In this document: positions 8,352-18,585 of the stretch, piece after piece
Layout of the letters: every line of letters begins with the position of its first letter
Numbering within the stretch: the stretch's first letter is position 1
Assembly (NCBI GenBank): GCA_947625865.1
Contig: CANQQD010000013.1
Coordinates: forward strand, 1 to 41,752
Reading direction: 5' to 3'
Source of the DNA: an uncultured Clostridia bacterium
Lineage (GTDB): Bacteria > Bacillota > Clostridia > Christensenellales > Borkfalkiaceae
Length of the DNA: 41,752 nucleotides
The notes under the pieces: generated by a model
The model's input: the letters and a program-made list of their open reading frames with translations, nothing else
The model's database searches: none
Told to the model about the DNA's origin: nothing
Made by a program: the position numbers and the translations under genes

Positions 8352-8927
8352 TTACTTGCCGACCCTCGACATATACTCGCCGGTGCGGGTATCTATACGA
8401 ATGGTTTCGCCCTCTTCGACAAACATCGGCACCTGAATGGTTGCACCCGTTTCCACGACGGCATTCTTCATAACGTTGGTTGCCGTATTGCCGCGGACGC
8501 CCGGTTCGCACTCAATGATCTTGAGCTCAACAAAGTTTTCGGGCTCCACAGAGAAAGCAACGCCGTTTAAAGATTTAACTGTCACGATGTCGTTTTCCTT
8601 GATATATTTGAGAGCTTCTTCTACCTGATCATGGTTTAAAGCGATAATATCAAAAGTGTCGGGATCCATGAAGTTATAGAATTCGCCGTCGAAATAGGAA
8701 TACGTCATTTTTCTTGTTTCGACCTGCGCCGTTTCAAGCTTTGCGGTAGGGTTGAACGTTATATCGGAAAGAACCTGTCCAGTAACTACGTTTTTAAGCG
8801 TAGTTCTTACGAACGCCGCGCCCTTTCCGGGTTTAACGTGCTGGAACTCGGTTACCGTGTAAACGCCCTTACCGTTGTACTCGAAGGTTGTGCCCTTTCT
8901 TATATCGCCTGCTAAAATCGATGCCAT
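8352..8927 (-). CDS. efp: Translation elongation factor P
   Basis: EF-P relieves ribosome stalling at polyproline stretches. The 191-residue protein has the KOW-like N-domain with the modification loop VKPGKGAAF, where K35 is the tip lysine that carries a modification in many bacteria. Two OB-like domains follow, ending in the conserved GEYMSRV. The length is a few residues more than the usual 185. The start has AAGGAG eight bases upstream. It follows an Xaa-Pro peptidase gene, the arrangement usual in Bacillota. Confidence 0.97.
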   Translation of the reverse strand: MASILAGDIRKGTTFEYNGKGVYTVTEFQHVKPGKGAAFVRTTLKNVVTGQVLSDITFNPTAKLETAQVETRKMTYSYFDGEFYNFMDPDTFDIIALNHDQVEEALKYIKENDIVTVKSLNGVAFSVEPENFVELKIIECEPGVRGNTATNVMKNAVVETGATIQVPMFVEEGETIRIDTRTGEYMSRVGK

Positions 8928-8949
8928 AAATTTTCTCCTTATATAAACC

Positions 8950-9999
8950 TTATAAAACGGTTAATTTTTTATCTGAATCGGTCAAGCTGACAACGCAACC
9001 GTCCTTAAGCATGACCGTGTCCTCTATTCTTATACCGAACTTGCCGGCAAAATATACGCCCGGTTCGTCTGAAAAAACCATGTTGTTTTTCAACGTCTCG
9101 ATGCTCTTCGGTGAAAGATATGGAAGCTCGTGAACGTTGATACCTATGCCGTGACCCAGCGTATGGGTAAAATATTTATCAAGACCATATCTGCACAGGC
9201 AATCCCTTGCGAAGGCGTCCGCCTGTTTGCCGCTGATACCGGCTTTGATTTTTTCTTTTGCAAACAGGTGGGCGTCCAAAACATGCCCGTACGCCTCTTT
9301 GAATTCTTCATGATCGCCGTCGTCGCCGAAAAGAAAGGTTCTTGTACAGTCCGAACAGTACCCGCCGTATTTACAGCCGAAATCAATTAAAATTATGTCG
9401 CCGTATTTAAGCCTTCTGTAGCCGGTCTCGTGATGCGGAACGCTGGAATTTTCCCCGAAAGCAACAATGGTATCGAAGCTCGTACCCGTTGCACCGTAGC
9501 TGCGCATTAAATACTCGAGCTCGGCGGCAACTTCGTTTTCGTTCATTCCCTCTTTGATCCTGCCGAGAAGGGAAACATAGGCTTTATCCGTAATTTCGCA
9601 GGCTTTCTTGATAAATGCCATCTCCTCGTCCTCTTTAATCGCCATTGCGGTCTCGAACGCCGGAGTGCTGTCCACTATTTTAAGCTTCATATCCGAAAGC
9701 TGCTTCCAGCTTTGGAAAAGCGTGCGCGAAAGAGGAATCGCCACCTCATTGTAAGGTTCAAGCAGTTTCTCAAGCGACCCGTCGAAAAGCTTTACGTAAA
9801 TACCCCTCTTTACAAGAACATTTTCAGCCATTTCCAGATATCTGGGATCGGTATAAAAAGTACTGCCGTTTTTATCGCTCAAAACATAGCCGAAGGATGT
9901 TGAAAGTCCTGTAAGATATTGCCGCAAATCGTGTTGCTCTGTCAAAACAGCCTGCGCGGACACCGCATTGAAAATTTTTTCAGTGTTATTGATTGCCAT
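8950..9999 (-). CDS. M24 family Xaa-Pro aminopeptidase/dipeptidase
   Basis: This 349-residue 'pita-bread' metallopeptidase releases residues next to proline in the cytosol. All five metal ligands are visible: D206, D217, H283, E312 and E326. The N-terminal creatinase-like domain covers about residues 1-120. AAAGG lies shortly before the ATG. It sits directly upstream of efp, as in many Gram-positives, which is a loose functional link because both deal with proline-rich proteins. I cannot tell aminopeptidase P from prolidase (PepQ) specificity. Confidence 0.93.
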   Translation of the reverse strand: MAINNTEKIFNAVSAQAVLTEQHDLRQYLTGLSTSFGYVLSDKNGSTFYTDPRYLEMAENVLVKRGIYVKLFDGSLEKLLEPYNEVAIPLSRTLFQSWKQLSDMKLKIVDSTPAFETAMAIKEDEEMAFIKKACEITDKAYVSLLGRIKEGMNENEVAAELEYLMRSYGATGTSFDTIVAFGENSSVPHHETGYRRLKYGDIILIDFGCKYGGYCSDCTRTFLFGDDGDHEEFKEAYGHVLDAHLFAKEKIKAGISGKQADAFARDCLCRYGLDKYFTHTLGHGIGINVHELPYLSPKSIETLKNNMVFSDEPGVYFAGKFGIRIEDTVMLKDGCVVSLTDSDKKLTVL

Positions 10000-10030
10000 A
10001 TTATGCCTTTAAATTATTTTACCAAAAAAA

Positions 10031-10885
10031 TTATTGAGTGTCAACACTATTATATATCCGTTTCATTTCTGCGGCGTCCTCGGCTTGCGTTCCCGCTGAT
10101 TCGCTTACGATGTAGGGCTCCAATTTCAACTCCTTGAGCGCAATTGCAAGCGGTTCGAACTCAGGTCCGTAGACAGCGTCCTCAAAAGTGAGATGCTTTA
10201 TCTCCCCCTTCCCGCCGTACATGATTTTCGAAAAATGAACGTGAATGTTCTTCACCCTCTCATAGCCGAGTTCGCCGATCATATACTCAAGGCGGGTTTT
10301 ATAGTCGCTGATTGTCTTCAAACTTCCATGTTCCCGTGCGTTAATGTGCCCGAAGTCGACCGCAGGGGTATAGCAATTGTCGATTTTACAAAATTCCACA
10401 ATCTCTTCGAGCGTGCCGATTTGGGCAAGCTTACCCATCGTTTCGGGACAAAACATAATATCTTCATACCCGTTGCGATAGATAAGATCCCGCAAAATCT
10501 TAAGCCTGTCCGCAGTTTTTGCGACCGCCTCGTCTCTTGACGCTTTACCTTGTGCGGCGGGATGAAATACCACTCTGTTGCCGCCCAGCAGCTTTAGGCA
10601 CGCCGCGCTTGCGAGCACGTAGTTATATGATTTTTCGGCAGCCTCGTCGTCGGGATTGGCAAAATTAATGAAATAAGGCGCATGTACGCTTATTTCAACC
10701 TGGGCATTTTTAAAAGCCGCACCTATTTCAACAGCCTTGCTTTCGGATAGGTTTACTCCCCTGCCGAACGAATATTCATAGCAGTCGAGCCCGAGATCCC
10801 GGCAATATGCTGCGGCCTCGGTCGTATGTTTATATCCTGCGGCATAAAATGCTTCACCGTTGCCGCTCGGTCCGAATTTAATCAT
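10031..10885 (-). CDS. Endonuclease IV-like TIM-barrel protein
   Basis: This 284-residue TIM-barrel protein has the metal-ligand pattern of AP endonuclease IV: ISVHAPY (about 75-81), VVFHP, CPETMG, VDFGHINAREHG, HVHFSK, and a final Glu in IVSES. The stretch MYGGKGEIKHL resembles the endonuclease IV-like proteins of archaea and some Clostridia, rather than E. coli Nfo with its SKxxxGSRxDRH block. It probably cleaves abasic sites in DNA, but a sugar-phosphate isomerase-like role cannot be excluded. It overlaps the end of ribF by eight bases, so it belongs to the translation operon. Confidence 0.8.
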   Translation of the reverse strand: MIKFGPSGNGEAFYAAGYKHTTEAAAYCRDLGLDCYEYSFGRGVNLSESKAVEIGAAFKNAQVEISVHAPYFINFANPDDEAAEKSYNYVLASAACLKLLGGNRVVFHPAAQGKASRDEAVAKTADRLKILRDLIYRNGYEDIMFCPETMGKLAQIGTLEEIVEFCKIDNCYTPAVDFGHINAREHGSLKTISDYKTRLEYMIGELGYERVKNIHVHFSKIMYGGKGEIKHLTFEDAVYGPEFEPLAIALKELKLEPYIVSESAGTQAEDAAEMKRIYNSVDTQ

Positions 10886-11777
10886 TGTTTTCCGTTATTC
10901 TTAAAATATCTTTATCAAGCTGTTCTTTAAGCGCTTCGGCATTGTCAAACCTTTGTATGTCGCGGATGTAATCACAAAATTCAATCTTTACTTCCTTTCC
11001 GTACAAATCGCCGTCAAAGCCGACCAAGTGCGCCTCAAGTATAGGCGCTTCCTCATTGAATGTCGGTCTCGCCCCGTAGTTTGCTATGCCCTTGTATGTA
11101 TTCCCGTCAACCGAGCATAAAACGGTATATACACCCGTTTTTACCTCAACCTTATTTTCGGGATAGGTAACGTTTATTGTGGGGTAGTCCAAAAGCTTTC
11201 CGCCTCTGTCGGCGCCGGGCACGACCCTGCCGCATATGAAATAATTCCTGCCGAGAAGCTCGTTTGCGATCCTGATATTTCCGTCTTCTATCAATGACTT
11301 GATCAATGTAGTGCTTATTTTCTCTTCGCCGTACATTACGTCCTTTACAGACTCGTACCAAACGCCGTTATCCTCATCATCCGCATAGCTCTTCAGCGTA
11401 GAGGCTTTGCCCTTGGCTCCCGCTCCGAAACGGAAGTCCCTTCCGCTCATTAAGCCCTTGATGTTTATTTTTTTGTCTAAGACATGTAAAAAATCATTTG
11501 CGGTAGTCTTTTTGAATTCTTCGTTAAAATCGATTTTCAGAACAAATTTAACATTATATGCCTTCAAAAACTCCAGACGTTCCTCGTACGTGAAAACCTG
11601 CTTGCCGCCCTTGCCCCCGGCAAAGAGCATTACGCCCAAATCAAGCCCGTTTATCTTTGCCTGCAATCTGGCCTTTTTTAAGAGCGCGGCATGCCCATTA
11701 TGTAAAGCGTCGAAACAACCGAGAACCAAAAGAGTCGGAAAGCCGTATTCGTCTTTATTGTAGTTTACCTCTAACAT
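10878..11777 (-). CDS. ribF: Bifunctional riboflavin kinase/FAD synthetase
   Basis: RibF phosphorylates riboflavin to FMN and adenylates FMN to FAD. The 299-residue protein has the nucleotidyltransferase signature GCFDALHNGH (residues 20-29) and MSGRDFRFGAGAKG in the N-terminal half, and a flavokinase barrel from about residue 175 with the substrate loop GGKLLDYPTINV. It overlaps truB by seven bases at its start. The truB-ribF pair is the standard arrangement in this operon. No FMN riboswitch is seen. Confidence 0.97.
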   Translation of the reverse strand: MLEVNYNKDEYGFPTLLVLGCFDALHNGHAALLKKARLQAKINGLDLGVMLFAGGKGGKQVFTYEERLEFLKAYNVKFVLKIDFNEEFKKTTANDFLHVLDKKINIKGLMSGRDFRFGAGAKGKASTLKSYADDEDNGVWYESVKDVMYGEEKISTTLIKSLIEDGNIRIANELLGRNYFICGRVVPGADRGGKLLDYPTINVTYPENKVEVKTGVYTVLCSVDGNTYKGIANYGARPTFNEEAPILEAHLVGFDGDLYGKEVKIEFCDYIRDIQRFDNAEALKEQLDKDILRITENND

Positions 11778-12619
11778 AGCTTCGTCTTGACCTTTAAAAT
11801 ACTTGATTTAACTTCCGCAAGTCCGTAAAACGCACCCTTGCCGTCAAAGAATTTATATGTCCCGTCGGGCTTGTCGCATCTCACGGACAGTCCGTTTAAA
11901 AGCTTTTTTGCCTCCGCTTCGGAGGGATAAATGCTGTTAAAACTCAACACGTCCTGCGTTTTTATGATATATCCGTCCAGATTTTCGCAAGTCAGCGTCT
12001 CCGTCCGCACAGAATTTTCTATTGTAAACGGTCCGCTCTGCGTTCGCACAAGACTGCTCATGGCGGCGCAGGTCCCGAGCCGTTTCCCCAAGTCTCTCGC
12101 TATAGAACGGATATAGGTTCCGCCGCCGCACTCGATCTCAAAGGAATATTCGTCCTCGCTTAACCGATCCAGCAGCTTGACCGATTTTATTTTAACTGTT
12201 TTTGGCGGGAGTTCAAAGTCAACGCCTGCACGGGCAAGCTGATAACCTCTTCTGCCGTTTACGGATTTTGCGCTGTAATTCGGCGGTATTTGTCCGATTT
12301 CCCCGACAAATTCGCTCAAAACGCTCTCGATCTCTGTGCGTTCCGGAATTCTACCGCCGCCCAAAAGCAAATTACCTGTAACATCCAGCGTATCGTAGTC
12401 GACGCCGAATTTGAAAACCGCGACATATGTTTTTTCTTTTGACAAAAAATAGTCGAAAAGCCTTGCTGCGTTTCCTATTGCGACAGGCAATACTCCCGAA
12501 GCCATAGGATCAAGCGTACCCATATGTCCGCAGGGAGTCTTTGCAAGAAACTTTATTCTGGCGACCTCTCTCGCCGACGAAACGCCCTGTTCTTTATTTA
12601 CGTTTATAAAACCCGTCAT
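11771..12619 (-). CDS. truB: tRNA pseudouridine(55) synthase
   Basis: TruB makes pseudouridine 55 in the T-loop of tRNAs. The catalytic aspartate is D37 in HMGTLDPMASGVLP, a near-perfect family signature. The length (282 residues) is normal for Bacillota, with a short C-terminal PUA-like tail. Its ATG overlaps the nrnA stop (ATGA), so translation is coupled. Confidence 0.97.
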   Translation of the reverse strand: MTGFINVNKEQGVSSAREVARIKFLAKTPCGHMGTLDPMASGVLPVAIGNAARLFDYFLSKEKTYVAVFKFGVDYDTLDVTGNLLLGGGRIPERTEIESVLSEFVGEIGQIPPNYSAKSVNGRRGYQLARAGVDFELPPKTVKIKSVKLLDRLSEDEYSFEIECGGGTYIRSIARDLGKRLGTCAAMSSLVRTQSGPFTIENSVRTETLTCENLDGYIIKTQDVLSFNSIYPSEAEAKKLLNGLSVRCDKPDGTYKFFDGKGAFYGLAEVKSSILKVKTKLC

Positions 12620-13575
12620 ATATTGAGTGAAACTGCCCGCGTAAGCCTTTCGATCACATCCTCAAGTTCGCCGAAAAGCATGCAGCCGCTTGCAAGAATG
12701 TGCCCGCCGCCGCCAAACGTTGCGGCTATGGAACTTACGTTTACCTTGCCCTTGCTCCTCAATGAAGTTTTATATTGTCCGGCCTTATACTCCATTACAG
12801 AGATTGCCACCTCCACGCCTTCCACGGTGAGAGGGAAATCAACAAAGCCCTCGGTAAGGCTCTTGTCCGCCCCGAGCTCCGCCATATCCTTTTCGGTAAT
12901 TACTACGATAGCAAGCTTATTATCAAGTGCGAAACGCATTTTGCTCATCGCCCTTCCGTAGAGAAGCGCGCGCGCCTTGGGCTGGCGAACATTGACGTTA
13001 TAGTTAATTAAATTACAATCCGCGCCCTTGGCTCGCAAATAGCCCGCTGTTTTAAAGGTATTCTCCGTCACGTCGCAATGTGTGAAATTCCCGCTGTCGG
13101 TTATCATGCCGAGCATTAAAAGATCTGCGATCTCCGTGGTTATTTCAAAGCCGCCCTTCACCAAAATATCGGTCATGATTTCGCAGCTTGCCGGACAATC
13201 GATTATGTAGTTTAACTTACCGTAGCCGTTGTTGGAAATGTGGTGGTCGATATTCAGCGTGTCCTTCTTGAATCTGTTATAGCGTCTTGAAAAAATTCCC
13301 ATTCTCGTGCTGTCTGCACAATCAACGCTTACAAACAAATCGTAATCGATTTGCGGAAGCTGCTGAAGCACCATTTTTATCGAAGGCAAAAAATGAAACC
13401 TTTCGGGTGGAACGTCCTCGCAGCACATTACCGCTTTTTTACCGGCGTTTTGCAGTGCGAGACAAAGCGCAAGCCCGCTGCCGAGCGCGTCGCCGTCCGG
13501 TCTTGCATGGCAGAATATCGCCACGCGTTTTGCACTGTTGAGTTTTGAAATAATTTCCTCGAGGGTATTATTCAT
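12616..13575 (-). CDS. nrnA: DHH-family oligoribonuclease/pAp phosphatase NrnA
   Basis: NrnA degrades very short RNA oligomers and dephosphorylates pAp in the cytosol. The 319 residues contain the DHH domain with H23, D27 and D29 in HARPDGDALG, SVDCAD near residues 83-88, and the naming DHH at 110-112. The DHHA1 domain carries GGGGH at 288-292. It overlaps rbfA at its start by eight bases. The rbfA-nrnA-truB order is the norm in Clostridia. Confidence 0.95.
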   Translation of the reverse strand: MNNTLEEIISKLNSAKRVAIFCHARPDGDALGSGLALCLALQNAGKKAVMCCEDVPPERFHFLPSIKMVLQQLPQIDYDLFVSVDCADSTRMGIFSRRYNRFKKDTLNIDHHISNNGYGKLNYIIDCPASCEIMTDILVKGGFEITTEIADLLMLGMITDSGNFTHCDVTENTFKTAGYLRAKGADCNLINYNVNVRQPKARALLYGRAMSKMRFALDNKLAIVVITEKDMAELGADKSLTEGFVDFPLTVEGVEVAISVMEYKAGQYKTSLRSKGKVNVSSIAATFGGGGHILASGCMLFGELEDVIERLTRAVSLNI

Positions 13576-13930
13576 TTTCTTTTTCTATATCGGAAAGAAG
13601 TTTGTCGATTTTCTCGCCGTATTCCATGCTGCCGTCCAAAATAAACCTGAGTTCCGGCATCGTCCTTATGTGCATTACCTGCGCAAGCTCATGTCTTATA
13701 AAGCCTGCGTTTTGTTTTATGATCTCAAAGCTGTTTTTCTCTCTGTCCTTGTTTGTATCATATACGCTTACATAAATTTTTGCGCTCTTCAGATCGGGCG
13801 CAACATCTGCAGCCGTTATGCTTATGATAGCAGAAAGCTCGGGAAATTTAGCCCGTAATTTTCCCGAGATAACGCTTGATATTTCCTTTTGGAATTCGCC
13901 CGCAAGGCGTTCTCCTCTTACACCCTTCAT
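13568..13930 (-). CDS. rbfA: 30S ribosome-binding factor A
   Basis: RbfA is a small KH-type factor for late 30S subunit maturation. The 120 residues have the family pattern: start RGERLAGEFQKEISSVI, then SITAADVAPDLKSAKIYVSV, and the C-terminal RTMPELRFILDGSMEYGEKID. It lies one base after infB and overlaps nrnA, so it is translationally coupled to both. Confidence 0.96.
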   Translation of the reverse strand: MKGVRGERLAGEFQKEISSVISGKLRAKFPELSAIISITAADVAPDLKSAKIYVSVYDTNKDREKNSFEIIKQNAGFIRHELAQVMHIRTMPELRFILDGSMEYGEKIDKLLSDIEKENE

Positions 13931-13931
13931 A

Positions 13932-16418
13932 TTATACTGCCGCCACCTGTTCGATAAGGTAACATTCGATTATATCGCCTATCTGTATGTCGTTGAAACC
14001 CTCGATCGCACAGCCGCACTCAAAGCCAGCATTCACTTCCTTCACGTCGTCTTTAAAACGTTTAAGCTGCTTCACGTTGCCCTCGACAACGAGCACGTCT
14101 TCACGGTAGATACGAAGTTTGCCGCCACGCACTATTTTGCCGTCGAGCACATAGCAGCCCGCGATGTTTCCGACACCCGTAATTTTGAAGGTCTGGCGGA
14201 CCTCGCACTTTCCGAGATATATTTCCTGATATTTGGGCGCCAGCATACCTTTTAACGCGGCTTCCACATCATCGAGCAAATCATAAATTATGCGGTAGGT
14301 TCTTATATCTACCTTGCTTCTTTCCGCAAGCGCCTTCGCCTTGGAATCGGGACGGACATTGAATGCGAGAATGATGGCGTTTGAGGAATCTGCAAGCATA
14401 ACATCCGTTTCCGTCACGGCGCCCGCGCCGCTGTGGATGACCTTGACCTTGACCTCGTCGTTGGAGAACTTTACGACCGACTGCTTGATCGCCTCCACCG
14501 AGCCCTGTACGTCGCCCTTGATTATAAGATTGAGCGTTTTAAGATTGCCCTCGGCAATGTTGTTGAATATATCGTCCAAAGAGATCTTTGCGGCAGTCTT
14601 TATCATGGATTCGCTCTCTTTCCTCTTGCGCTCGTCCATAACCTGTTTCATGAGCGACTGTGATACCGCATAAATTGAATCGCCCGAGTTGGGAACCTCT
14701 TCCAGACCGAGGACATTGACCGCCATGGAGGGACCTGCCTCCTTTACCGTTCTGCCCTTGTCGTCGATCATGGCACGTACTCTGCCGGTCACCGTACCTG
14801 AAATAAGGTTGTCGCCCGTGTGTAATGTGCCGTTCTGAATAAGTACAGTCGCAACGGGTCCCTTGCCCTTATCGAGCTGCGCCTCGATTATAACGCCTCT
14901 TGCCTCTCTTGCGGGATTTGCGAGCAATTCCTTCATTTCGGCAACAAGCAATAAACTCTCCAACAGCTGGTCTATGCCCTCGCCCGTCTTGCATGAAATG
15001 GGACACACCATCGTATCGCCGCCCCACTCTTCGGGAACAAGTCCGTGCGCAGTCAGATCCTGCTTTACTTTTTCTATATTGGCGCCTGCCTTATCTATTT
15101 TATTTACAGCGGCGATTATGGTGACGCCTGCGGCTTTGGCATGGTTTATAGCTTCCACGGTCTGCGGCATTACGCCGTCGTCTGCGGCCACAACCAAAAT
15201 TACTATATCGGTAATCTGGGCGCCGCGCGCACGCATTGCCGTGAACGCCTCGTGACCGGGCGTATCTATAAAGGTTATGCCCTTGCCGTTTACCGTGACG
15301 GTGTACGCGCCTATGTGCTGGGTTATGCCGCCCGCTTCTCCTGCGGCAACCTTGGTATGCTTAATGTAGTCGAGAAGAGAGGTTTTGCCGTGGTCGACGT
15401 GCCCCATTACGGTAACGACGGGCGCGCGGGGAACAAGGCTCTCGATCTCCTCAACCGTGTCAGCCTGTTTCTCAAACAATACTTCTTCGGCTGTCTTTTC
15501 GGGCTTGTATTCAAGCTCTATCCCGAGATCCGCGGCAAGCAAAGCGGCTGTATCGTAGTCCACCGACTCGTTCACGGTTTTCATGATGCCCTCTTTAAAG
15601 AGTCTCTTGGTTATTTCAACGGCAGAAATGCCGAGCTTTTCGGAGAGTATCTTCAAAGGTATCTCGTTTGTTGTGACTACAGCCTTCTCTATTTTTATGA
15701 TCTGCGTGTTCTGCTTGGTTTTATCCTTCTTGACGCGCAGTTTTCTGTAGCCGCTTTTATTCTCGTCAAAATCCTCTATGCTTGCGCCCTGTTGCTTCTG
15801 GAGAGCGCGCTTGGAGGGAGCACGGCGCTCCTTTTCCACATAGGTTTTCTCGTAGCTCTGCTTCTTTTTATCGGGTCCGAAATTCTTTTTCGGAGCCTGT
15901 GCCGCAGGCACCTGCGTTCCCGCAGCGGGGGTGAATTTTGCGCCCGTCTGTGAGTGTCCGGGCTGCTGCGGACGTTGCGGCAATGCGGCATGTGGAGCCA
16001 TACCCTTTTTGTCGCCCTTGGGGGGACGTGTATCGCGGTTTATAAAGGTTCTGTTATCTTTTGCGGGCTGTTGAGGCTTTTGCTCCGCAGTTTTTTCCGC
16101 TGTTTGCTGTACGGGAGAAGGCGCCTGCGGCTTTTCGGCGGCGGGCACTTGTTCTGTTTTTTGCTCATCCTGCTTTTGAAGTTCGGCAGTTTCCTTTTCG
16201 GCGGCCCGCTTTGCCGCCTCTTCCGCTGCGGCTTTCTCCGCCGCAATTCTCTCCTCTTCAAGCTTTGCCTGCAATTTCGCGGCTTCGTAATCATTCAGCT
16301 TTTTAAGAATTTCCGAAGCCGTGCGTTCAGCGGCAACAACTTTTTTTGAGAGTTCGGAAATAGCCCCGTCCGAAATGAGCTTAACAATATTTTCGATATT
16401 CTCGTACTTTTTTGCCAT
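13932..16418 (-). CDS. infB: Translation initiation factor IF-2
   Basis: IF-2 is the GTPase that recruits fMet-tRNA to the ribosome. The 828-residue protein has a long low-complexity N-terminus (about 1-235, rich in Ala, Lys, Glu, Gln and Pro), an IF2N module near 250-300, and a G domain with G1 GHVDHGKT (339-346), G3 DTPGH (385-389) and G4 NKID (439-442), followed by the beta-barrel and C-terminal tRNA-binding domains. The gene starts two bases after ylxQ. Long open frames on the opposite strand here are shadows. Confidence 0.98.
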   Translation of the reverse strand: MAKKYENIENIVKLISDGAISELSKKVVAAERTASEILKKLNDYEAAKLQAKLEEERIAAEKAAAEEAAKRAAEKETAELQKQDEQKTEQVPAAEKPQAPSPVQQTAEKTAEQKPQQPAKDNRTFINRDTRPPKGDKKGMAPHAALPQRPQQPGHSQTGAKFTPAAGTQVPAAQAPKKNFGPDKKKQSYEKTYVEKERRAPSKRALQKQQGASIEDFDENKSGYRKLRVKKDKTKQNTQIIKIEKAVVTTNEIPLKILSEKLGISAVEITKRLFKEGIMKTVNESVDYDTAALLAADLGIELEYKPEKTAEEVLFEKQADTVEEIESLVPRAPVVTVMGHVDHGKTSLLDYIKHTKVAAGEAGGITQHIGAYTVTVNGKGITFIDTPGHEAFTAMRARGAQITDIVILVVAADDGVMPQTVEAINHAKAAGVTIIAAVNKIDKAGANIEKVKQDLTAHGLVPEEWGGDTMVCPISCKTGEGIDQLLESLLLVAEMKELLANPAREARGVIIEAQLDKGKGPVATVLIQNGTLHTGDNLISGTVTGRVRAMIDDKGRTVKEAGPSMAVNVLGLEEVPNSGDSIYAVSQSLMKQVMDERKRKESESMIKTAAKISLDDIFNNIAEGNLKTLNLIIKGDVQGSVEAIKQSVVKFSNDEVKVKVIHSGAGAVTETDVMLADSSNAIILAFNVRPDSKAKALAERSKVDIRTYRIIYDLLDDVEAALKGMLAPKYQEIYLGKCEVRQTFKITGVGNIAGCYVLDGKIVRGGKLRIYREDVLVVEGNVKQLKRFKDDVKEVNAGFECGCAIEGFNDIQIGDIIECYLIEQVAAV

Positions 16419-16420
16419 AT

Positions 16421-16744
16421 TTAATAATTGCCTCCGGCATATAATTCGTAATTGTCGTCTATGTTATCCAAAATAGCTTTTGCAAGCTGCATATCCCGTA
16501 CCGCCGCAATTTTGCAATCCGGCTTATTTACTATCACGTCAAAATCCGACTTGCAAACAAGCAGCGGGCACAGGAATCTGTTTTTAAATTTTACTGCGAG
16601 TTTTTTTGTGTTTTGGGACGCATCGACGCTGACTATCAGCAAATACACTTCCTTCTTTAGCGTATCCACGGCGCCTGCCCCGAGCGAGAGTTTGCCCGAC
16701 TTTTTGCAAAACCCTATAAACGTTTCAATTCTGGTTCTTCCCAA
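16421..16744 (-). CDS. L7Ae-family ribosomal-protein-like RNA-binding protein YlxQ
   Basis: This 107-residue protein belongs to the L7Ae/L30e/S12e/Gadd45 fold: an N-terminal FIGFCKKSGKLSLGAGAV, then VYLLIVSVDASQNTKKLAVKF. Relatives bind kink-turn RNA. The start is a TTG (16742-16744) inside the end of rnpM, preceded by GGAGGAG within that gene, and no ATG fits the family N-terminus. It sits between rnpM and infB, as in Bacillus. Confidence 0.9.
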   Translation of the reverse strand: MGRTRIETFIGFCKKSGKLSLGAGAVDTLKKEVYLLIVSVDASQNTKKLAVKFKNRFLCPLLVCKSDFDVIVNKPDCKIAAVRDMQLAKAILDNIDDNYELYAGGNY

Positions 16745-17000
16745 AATACTCCTCCTCTACGGCGGCATAAATCGCGTCGTCCACCGCACAGGAAAACACC
16801 CTGTTCAAAAGCCGTCCCTTTTTAAGCTTTTTTATACATTCCGGGTTATCGCAAATATATGCTCCCCTGCCCGCGGCCTTGGAAGAAAAATCAAGAAAGA
16901 TTTTGCCCTCGGAATTTTTTACGACCCTGAGCATTGATCTTTTTTCCTTGAGTTCCCTGCACGCTATACACTGGCGGAGAGGAATTTTTTTATCGGGCAT
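16725..17000 (-). CDS. rnpM: RNase P modulator RnpM (YlxR family)
   Basis: This 91-residue protein has the YlxR signature IPLRQCIACRELKEKRSMLRVV, with C11 and C14, then GRGAYICDNPECIKKLKK. Family members bind RNA, and in Bacillus the protein has been linked to modulation of RNase P. I start it at MPDKK (17000), five bases after the nusA stop; a longer frame from 17075 lies inside nusA and adds a basic stretch not found in the family. Its end overlaps ylxQ by 20 bases. Confidence 0.92.
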   Translation of the reverse strand: MPDKKIPLRQCIACRELKEKRSMLRVVKNSEGKIFLDFSSKAAGRGAYICDNPECIKKLKKGRLLNRVFSCAVDDAIYAAVEEEYFGKNQN

Positions 17001-17005
17001 ATCTT

Positions 17006-18082
17006 TTATTCCTGTTCGCTTGCGGTAAATCCGAGCTTTGCTGCGGCAGATTCGCTTTTTACGTCGATCTTCCAACCCGTAAGCCTTACTGCAAGGCGGG
17101 CGTTCTGACCGTCCTTACCTATTGCAAGCGACAATTTGTCGTCGGGTACCACTGCCATAGCCGTCTTATCGCCGTCGAGCTGTGTAACCGAGATCACCTT
17201 TGCGGGTGAAAGAGCCTTTGCAATAAATTCCAAAGGATTCTCGCTCCAAGGTATTATATCTATCTTCTCGCCTCTGAGTTCCTCTACTACGGCGTTTACC
17301 CTCGCGCCCTTGTTGCCGACGCATGCGCCTATAGCGTCCACTCTCTCATCCTCGGAATAAATAGCAATCTTGGTCCTTGCGCCGGCTTCGCGGCTGATTT
17401 CTTTGATTATGACCGTACCCTGCTTTATTTCGGGCACTTCTTCCTCAAAAAGCTTTCTGACCAACCCGGGAGCCGAGCGGCTTACAAGCACCTGTGCGCC
17501 ATGATATCCGCTCTTTACCCTTTTCACGAATACTTTGATTTTATCGTTTACGTTATATTTTTCGCCCGGAACCTGATCGGAGGGAAGCATAAGCCCTTCA
17601 ACCTGTCCCTTGCCGAGTTCCACATAAACGTTGCGCGCGTCTATTTTTCTTATGATACCGACAAGCAACTCGCCCTCTTTGTTGGAGAACTCGTTCATCG
17701 CGGCGTCGCGCTCCGTTTCATGGATCTTTTGCAGTATGACCTGCTTTGCAGTCTGCGCGGCTATGCGGCTGAAGTCTTTGGGAACAAACTTTTCGGCAAC
17801 CTGATCGCCTACCTTATAGCTCTTCTTGATTTTTTGGGCATCCTCTAAGGATATCTCCATTTCACTGTCGGCAACCTCTTCCACAACCGTTTTGACTGTG
17901 TAGAAATCAATGGTACCCTTTTCGGGATTCAATTTTATATCGACCTGTCCTGCCGCAACCGCATACTGCTTTTTGCAAGCGGAAACAAGGGCGTTCGAAA
18001 GCGCCTCCATGAATACTTCCTGAGGTATGCCTTTTTCTTTTTCAAGGTCTTCCAAGGCTACAAAAAAATCTTTGTTGGTCAT
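17006..18082 (-). CDS. nusA: Transcription termination/antitermination factor NusA
   Basis: NusA binds RNA polymerase and nascent RNA to control pausing, termination and antitermination. The 358 residues contain the N-terminal polymerase-binding domain, an S1 domain (about 130-200, with VGIIRKIDARNVYVELG), and tandem KH domains, including GACVGNKGARVNAVVEELRGE and LAIGKDGQNARLAVRLTG. There is no C-terminal acidic-repeat extension, as usual in Bacillota. AGGAG precedes the ATG. Confidence 0.97.
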   Translation of the reverse strand: MTNKDFFVALEDLEKEKGIPQEVFMEALSNALVSACKKQYAVAAGQVDIKLNPEKGTIDFYTVKTVVEEVADSEMEISLEDAQKIKKSYKVGDQVAEKFVPKDFSRIAAQTAKQVILQKIHETERDAAMNEFSNKEGELLVGIIRKIDARNVYVELGKGQVEGLMLPSDQVPGEKYNVNDKIKVFVKRVKSGYHGAQVLVSRSAPGLVRKLFEEEVPEIKQGTVIIKEISREAGARTKIAIYSEDERVDAIGACVGNKGARVNAVVEELRGEKIDIIPWSENPLEFIAKALSPAKVISVTQLDGDKTAMAVVPDDKLSLAIGKDGQNARLAVRLTGWKIDVKSESAAAKLGFTASEQE

Positions 18083-18108
18083 TTTAATTCTCCTGACAAT
18101 TGTAAGGT

Positions 18109-18567
18109 TTATTCAAATTTAATGGCTTTATTTATTTTTGCGATTCTGTTGAGGGCTATTTTCAACTCTTCCTTTTCCGTTTTCAGCGTAATTGCGTTCC
18201 CGTCATACTCGAGCAAAAGCCCCTCATAATATTTCCTGCCTTTAATGGGCGCATAGAGCTTGACCTCCACTTCTTTATCGAGATTCCTCTCAAAGTCGCG
18301 CCCTGTCTTAAAAGGTCTGTCAAGTCCGGGGCTTGAAACATTTAATGTGTATGGAGCGTCGTATGTCGGATCGAGCACGTCGATAGGATCCATGATCGCA
18401 TTGTGAAACTCTTCGCAAACATCTAAACTGACGCCGTTCTCAGTATCAATAAGAACTGTCAGTTCCGACGAACGGTCGTTCCATTCAACGTCAACAACCT
18501 CAATGCCCATAGGCGTTGCTATGCTCTCCATAAAAGCGCGGATCTCGGATAAAGGTTTTATGTTCAT
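18109..18567 (-). CDS. rimP: Ribosome maturation factor RimP
   Basis: RimP assists 30S assembly. The 152 residues show the family features VVDVEWNDRSSELTVLID and the conserved YTLNVSSPGLDRPFKTGRDFERNL block, followed by a C-terminal Sm-like domain. The ATG is preceded by GAGGG. It is the first gene after the stem-loop and candidate promoter at 18586-18667, so the rimP-nusA-infB segment may have its own transcription start. Confidence 0.95.
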   Translation of the reverse strand: MNIKPLSEIRAFMESIATPMGIEVVDVEWNDRSSELTVLIDTENGVSLDVCEEFHNAIMDPIDVLDPTYDAPYTLNVSSPGLDRPFKTGRDFERNLDKEVEVKLYAPIKGRKYYEGLLLEYDGNAITLKTEKEELKIALNRIAKINKAIKFE

Positions 18568-18585
18568 ACACCCTCAAATACAAGT

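Noticed and set aside
15045-15953. A 302-residue plus-strand frame opposite infB
   Set aside because: It is wholly antisense to clear IF-2 sequence, has no recognisable domain or ribosome site, and fits a shadow frame created by codon bias.
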